Part shown: piece after piece, positions 59,300 to 64,000 of the stretch
How the letters are laid out: each line of letters begins with the position of its first letter
How positions within the stretch are numbered: the first letter of the stretch is position 1
Origin: Sipunculus nudus
Lineage: Eukaryota; Annelida; Sipuncula; Golfingiida; Sipunculidae
Direction: 5' to 3'
NCBI GenBank assembly: GCA_026874595.1
Contig: CM049318.1
Coordinates: 42,700,456 to 42,764,455, forward strand
DNA length: 64,000 nucleotides
Made by a program: the position numbers and the translations under genes
The notes under the pieces: model-generated
What the model was told of the DNA's origin: nothing
Databases searched by the model: none
Seen by the model: only the letters and a program-made list of their open reading frames with translations

Positions 59300-62130
59300 T
59301 GTGTTTGTAACGGTGTCTCTCTGTCTGTCTCCACTCTAAAATGCACAGTTTTGCAGCGAATGCTTTCAAACTGACATAGTTGATAAAAAAACAAAAGTCC
59401 CCGAAGCCTATTGATTTTTGTTAATATCGGTCAAGGTCATTCAAACTTCTCAAAACGTTTTTTCTTCATATCTTTGTCACTATTAGTCGTGTCTACTTCA
59501 ACTATAGCTCATTTTCTTGGTCATTCCAAGGCATTTCTTCTAGTGTGTGGCTGCCTCAAATCTACCATACCCCTGGTTACGCATTTTCGGGGAATAGTCA
59601 TGATATTCGAAATTAAAAGGACTATTTTTTCTTACTTTGTCAGTTTTAACGCTAGATAGGATTATTTTTTCATAAGGTAGCATTCCATGAGTTCTTTAAA
59701 ATTTTAGTACAAGTGTCGCAATATCTCGCACAATGTCTCTTAAAACAAGATTTTGCGATATTTCATTAAGTGATACCCTAGAGGCCACAGTTTTGCAAGA
59801 ATCCTTTTGAAACTGTTAATCTTATGTCTTACACTAATACCACGAAACCGAGTTTTCGTTTTTTGGAAAATAGCTGCTAGGGGCGGTGCATTTCAACATA
59901 TCATTTTTGGCCATATCCCCAAAACTGTAAACCTTAACTGCAAAAACTATAGCTCATTTTGTTCTTCTTCACCTTCACAAAATTTGTCCCATTATCTGTT
60001 ATCTCAGATGTGTCACTTAATCAGTATGTCTGTCTGTTTGTTTGTAGTCCTCGATTTCGCCTGCTTGCTGGGTCTTGCATCCTACAATTAGCAATCTACA
60101 GGCCACAGTTTTGCAGGAGTCCTTTGAAACCGGTACATCTTATGTCTTACACTAATATCTCAAAACAGATTTTTCATTTTCGGGATCTGGCCGCAAGGGC
60201 CGCTGCACCTGAACCTTCACAACATATCATTTTTTAGTCTTATCTCCAAATCAATAAACCTTACCTACATAAACTATAGCTAATTTCTTTCTCTCGGACT
60301 TCTCCGTAACCGGGTGAGATCAACTGGTTTTCCTTTTCGGGATATGGCACCTGGGGGCGCTGCACTCAAACCTCCACAACATATGATATTTTCGCCATAT
60401 CTCCAAAAGTAAAAAACCCTAATTCCATAAACTGTTTCTTACTTTCTTCCTCTTGGTCTTCTTCATAAAGTGTTTAAGTCTTCTGGTCTCAACCTTGTGT
60501 CACATTGTCAGTATGTCTGTCTGTTTGTCAGTTAATTTCAATTTAACCGTCTTGCTAATACTTCTTGTGTATGGCATATAGCGTTCAACTGGCCACAATT
60601 AAGCAGGAATAACTTTTTTACACTTAAACATATCGTATATCGGAATGATCTAAGGAAGCAGTATGTGTATTAATTATCTTGATCAAGGGTCAAAATCAAG
60701 GTAATCAAAACACGTCAAATTCTTCATAACTTTGTCAATATTGGTCCCATATAAGAAAAAAATATGGCTCATTTTCTCTCTCTGTCATTGCACATTCATT
60801 CGACTGTTTCCACGTCATTTCCGGCAAGCGCTCGACCTCTTGTCTGTTTGTCTGTCTCCACTTTTTTGGCCACAGTTTTGCAGCGATCGCTTTCAAACTT
60901 ACACATTTGATAGAAATCCAACAGTCTCCGAAGTCTATTGATTTTAGCCATTTTAGGTCAAAGGGCAAGGTCATTGAAAAACGACGAAATTTTACTTTTG
61001 TCAATATTTGTCGGATCTTCACAAACCTAGGTTTATTTTCTTCCTCTGGGTCTTCCCCATAACTTGGTCTAGTCGACTGGTATCAATCTTGTGTCAGTAT
61101 TTCTTTCTGTTTGTCAGTTGTCCTCAATATCACTTGCTTACTTGTTCTTTCGTCTTACAGTTATTATTCTACAGCCAACAGTTTTGCTGGAATCATTTTG
61201 AAACTAGTACATCTTATGTCTTACACTAATATCTCGAAAGCGATTTTTCATTTTCGGTATATGGCAACTAGGGGGCGCTGCTCTCGAACCTCCATAACAT
61301 ATGATATTTTGGCCATATCTCCAAAACTATACACCTCAATTACATAATATATAGCTTATTTTCTTCCTCTGGGTCTATTGTATACCCTGATCAACTCATT
61401 TGGTCTCAACCTTGTGCCACTTTGTCACTTTGCCTGTCTGTTTGTCAGTTGTCCTCAATTTCGCCTGCTTGCTGTGCTTGCGTCCTACTTATAGTATTCT
61501 ATAGGCCACAGTTTTGCAGGAATCACTTTGTAACCTACACATAATGTATATCGCAACGATTTCTTGAAGACTAATATATATATTATTTATATAGGTCAAA
61601 GGTGACGGTCATGAAAACCTGTCAAAGTCTTTTCTCCTTAAAATGTTGTCAATATTGGTCATATTTTCACAAACCATGGCTCTTTTTCTTTCTCTTTGTC
61701 TTCTACATGACCTGGTTTAGTCAATTGTCCTCCTCTTCGGGTCACTTTGTCAGTATGTCTGTCTCTTTGTCAGCTATCCTCAATTTCGCCTGCTTGCAGG
61801 TTCATGCGTCTTACATATAACATTCTACAGGCCTCCGTTTTCCTAAGTTACTTTGTAACTACACATATTGTATGTCTTAAGGATTTCTTGAAGTTCTATG
61901 TGTATTGTTTAAATAGGTCAAAGGTCAATTTCAAGGTCATCGAAACACATCAACATTTTATTTTCCTCATAACTTTGCTAATATTGGTTCTGTCTTCACC
62001 AACTATGGCTCATTTTCTGCCTCTTTGTCATTACCTATTTTACTTTCTATCTCAACGTCATTTCCGGCAGGCGCGCGACCTAAGGTCGTCTTGTTTTTAT
62101 TTCGACTCTTTTCAGGGCAACCGATTATCT
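59300..62130 (+). repeat. ~280-490-bp degenerate tandem repeat, about 8 units
   Basis: Recurring block: GGCCACAGTTTTGCAG(C/G) (59345, 59787, 60103, 60594 degenerate, 60870, 61170, 61505, 61835 degenerate), TTTGAAAC-GTACATCTTATG, GGTCAA(A)GGTCAAGGTCAT, ATAACTTTGTCAATATTGGT, ATGGCTCATTTTCTTCCTCT, CCTCAATTTCGCCTGCTTGC and GTCTGTCTGTTTGTC. Some units add GGATATGGC-(A)CTAGGGGGCGCTGC. All open frames here (up to 130 codons) are by-products. Confidence 0.85.
61265..61278 (+). promoter_or_regulatory. CTCF-like motif inside the tandem repeat
   Basis: CAACTAGGGGGCGC differs from the CTCF core CCASYAGRKGGCRS at one position. Weaker versions sit at the same place in other units (60347-60360 GCACCTGGGGGCGC; 59874-59889; about 60190). 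Confidence 0.35.
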
Positions 62131-62561
62131 CACCATTAATAATCAGTAGTCGTATCGACTCTTGTCAAAGCTATGCATCATCATATCTTTCCTTTTGCAT
62201 CGAAAGGTATATCTGGGATATATAACACGCCAACACCTGTATCCATCCATGTGTAAGAATCACATATGGATGTGCAATTTAATCGTGTAAAAACATGGCA
62301 TTTCCACCTGTCAGAGCTGTCATTCTTTATATAATGAGGCAAACACTGGTATAAAAATGCATTGTATGATACAAAAAGGTGTACTGCAGAGATGTTACTT
62401 TGCTTAAATATGTTACAAAGGCACATACTGTTTAAAATAATATGCGGACAAATATTGTTATACGCCTGTCTATAACAGAACGTAAACCATATACCTATGG
62501 GTCGTCAGTCCGTCTATCCGTCCATTAACTCTTAGTGTCGCCGCGATAACTTTGGTTTGAG
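62131..62561. other. noncoding stretch
   Basis: Nothing recognisable. Confidence 0.5.
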
Positions 62562-63182
62562 GGAATTAACGTTATGTTGTCTGTACAGTCATAGGTTTAT
62601 ATTTGATCAGCCTATAATTGAACGTTATCCTGTCTGTACAGTCATAGGTTTATATTTGATCAGTCTATAATTGAACGTTATCCTGTCTGTACAGTGACAG
62701 ATTTATATTTGATCAGTCTATAATTGAACGTTATCCTGTCTGTAAAGTCATAGATTTATATTTGATCAGTCTGTAATTGAACGTTATCTTGTCTGTAGAG
62801 TCATAGATTTATATTTGATCAGTCTATAATTGAACGTTATCTTGTCTGTACAGTCAGTGATTTATATTTGATCAGTCTATAATTGAACGTTGTCTGTAGA
62901 ATCATAGATTTATATTTGATCAGTCAATTATTGAACGTTATCCTGTCTGTACAGTCATAGGTATATATTTGATCAGTCTATAGTTGATCATTATGTTGTA
63001 TGTACAGTCATAGGTTTATATTTGATCCGCCTATAATTGAACGTTATCCTGTCTGTACAGTGACAGATTTATATTCGATCAGTCTATAATTGAACGTTAT
63101 CGTGTCTGTAAAGTCATAGATTTATATTTGATCAGTCTATAATTGAACGTTATCCTGTCTGTACAGTCATAGGTTTATATTT
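62562..63182. repeat. 53-bp minisatellite, about 11.7 copies
   Basis: Unit: GAACGTTATCCTGTCTGTAC, AGTCATAGGTTTATATTTGA, TCAGTCTATAATT. It is cut off within a unit at TTTATATT, where a family A LTR begins. Confidence 0.95.
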
Positions 63183-63997
63183 TGTTACAGGTGCTCTTTT
63201 TATTGTGTGACACTGGCGTAACTCGTGTTGTGACACCCTCGCCGGACCGTTTGTTACATTCTCAGTTTAATCCGTACTGGTTGTCACGTAGCCTTGGGCT
63301 TTCTCGCCTGGCCGAGGTCACGTGTGGACCCTGGTTTGTAGAGGCACGGCGACGTTTTTCTAGATGATTCCTGTAACGCGTGTTTACCGTGTATTGTGTT
63401 AGATTCTTCGAATGTTCGAGAAATAGAAGCTTCTCGGCTTGAGGTGAAAAGGTATATAAAGGGGCTGTGTTTTAGAAGAGAGAGAGAGAGAGAGCAGAGA
63501 AGATTCCAGCGGACGCAGAAGCGTGTGTGTCAGTTTCTGGGACCTTATCCGATGAGTGCGGCAATTATAGATTTTCTTCAGACTTTCTCCTGGATTTTGT
63601 GACAAGTCTTGTTTGGACTTCAGTTTACCTTCTGGATTGTTACAAGAGCTTTACACTGGACTGTCATTCTCCGAGAGTATACATTTAAAGAACTTATCGT
63701 TGTTACGGTGGTGGTATCCAGGTACTGTGCACATTGTTTATTTTACTGTGTGATTGCATTGATTTGTTGTTATACCGCTGTTGATACTGTTTAATTGTAT
63801 TGGTTTAGTGTATTGTAATGTTAGGGTTGTTTTAAGAATAATGAATAGTTATTTGTTAAAAAAAGAAACTGACTTCTTTATTCTCTCCAATAGACATTTC
63901 ACGCTGCCTAGTGTTACAGATTCTGATTTTTTTATCTCCTTGACAAAATTTGTTTTCATCACGCATACGTGATCTGTTTATATTAGATTCCGTAACA
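63183..63997 (+). mobile_element. family A LTR (A5) at window edge
   Basis: 815 bp, TGTTACAGGTGC to GATTCCGTAACA. TATA box TATATAAA at 63453-63460, then a GA-rich run and the family R region; the polyadenylation signal has changed to AATAAT. It is most like A1. The left flank is satellite (TATATT) and the next bases after the LTR are TAA, which do not repeat the left flank, so this may be the 5' LTR of a longer element beyond the window or a copy with an altered 3' flank. Confidence 0.8.
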
Positions 63998-64000
63998 TAA

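Overview
This is an AT-rich, gene-poor eukaryotic (animal) intergenic window. The evidence is the lack of any long conserved ORF, the abundance of microsatellites and minisatellites, LTR and LINE retroelement debris, TTAA-flanked and terminal-inverted-repeat DNA elements, and CCGTCCG- or GTCTGTCTG-type low-copy repeats familiar from mollusc genomes. A lophotrochozoan, probably a bivalve mollusc, is my best guess, but it rests on repeat style and not on a gene. I could not identify one intact protein-coding gene, rRNA or tRNA; the longest open frames lie inside minisatellites and are open only because the unit length is a multiple of three. Layout: 0-8 kb holds a solo LTR (family A, 2574-3389), a 45-bp minisatellite (4627-5570) and an inverted pair of a dispersed repeat (about 6341-6585 and 8125-8360). 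8-16 kb holds a cysteine-rich exon-like fragment running into a 33-bp repeat, the 3' end of a LINE with the C-terminus of its reverse transcriptase ORF (10963-11076), two small LTR elements (family B), a palindromic GGTTC/GAACC fold-back block and a diverged 1-kb duplication. 16-35 kb holds a third family B element, 47-bp and 36-bp arrays, and a 2.9-kb inverted-repeat structure (25111-28015). 35-39 kb is a 51-bp satellite interrupted by a composite retroelement (family B mini-element, primer-binding site, broken gag start, partial family A LTR) and by another family A LTR. 39-46 kb holds two TTAA-flanked elements, an inverted dispersed repeat and a 35-bp array. 49-52 kb is a 77-bp array whose unit contains a hairpin. 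54-64 kb holds a second solo family A LTR, a 1.39-kb TIR element packed with CTCGAGATCTCGAG palindromes, a degenerate ~300-bp tandem repeat carrying CTCF-like motifs, a 53-bp array and a last family A LTR at the window edge. The most interesting system is family B: four very short LTR elements (LTR about 150-157 bp, internal region about 100-120 bp) with a 3-bp spacer, a primer-binding site matching the 3' end of tRNA-Pro and a purine tract, which is the layout of a TRIM (terminal-repeat retrotransposon in miniature). The LTR itself contains a tRNA-derived segment with A-box-like and B-box sequences on the sense strand followed by a T-run. That resembles the plant Cassandra TRIMs, whose LTRs carry a 5S rRNA-type Pol III promoter, but here the donor looks like a tRNA. 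One copy (35.4 kb) shares its 3' LTR with a second primer-binding site and the start of a gag-like ORF, pointing to its autonomous partner.
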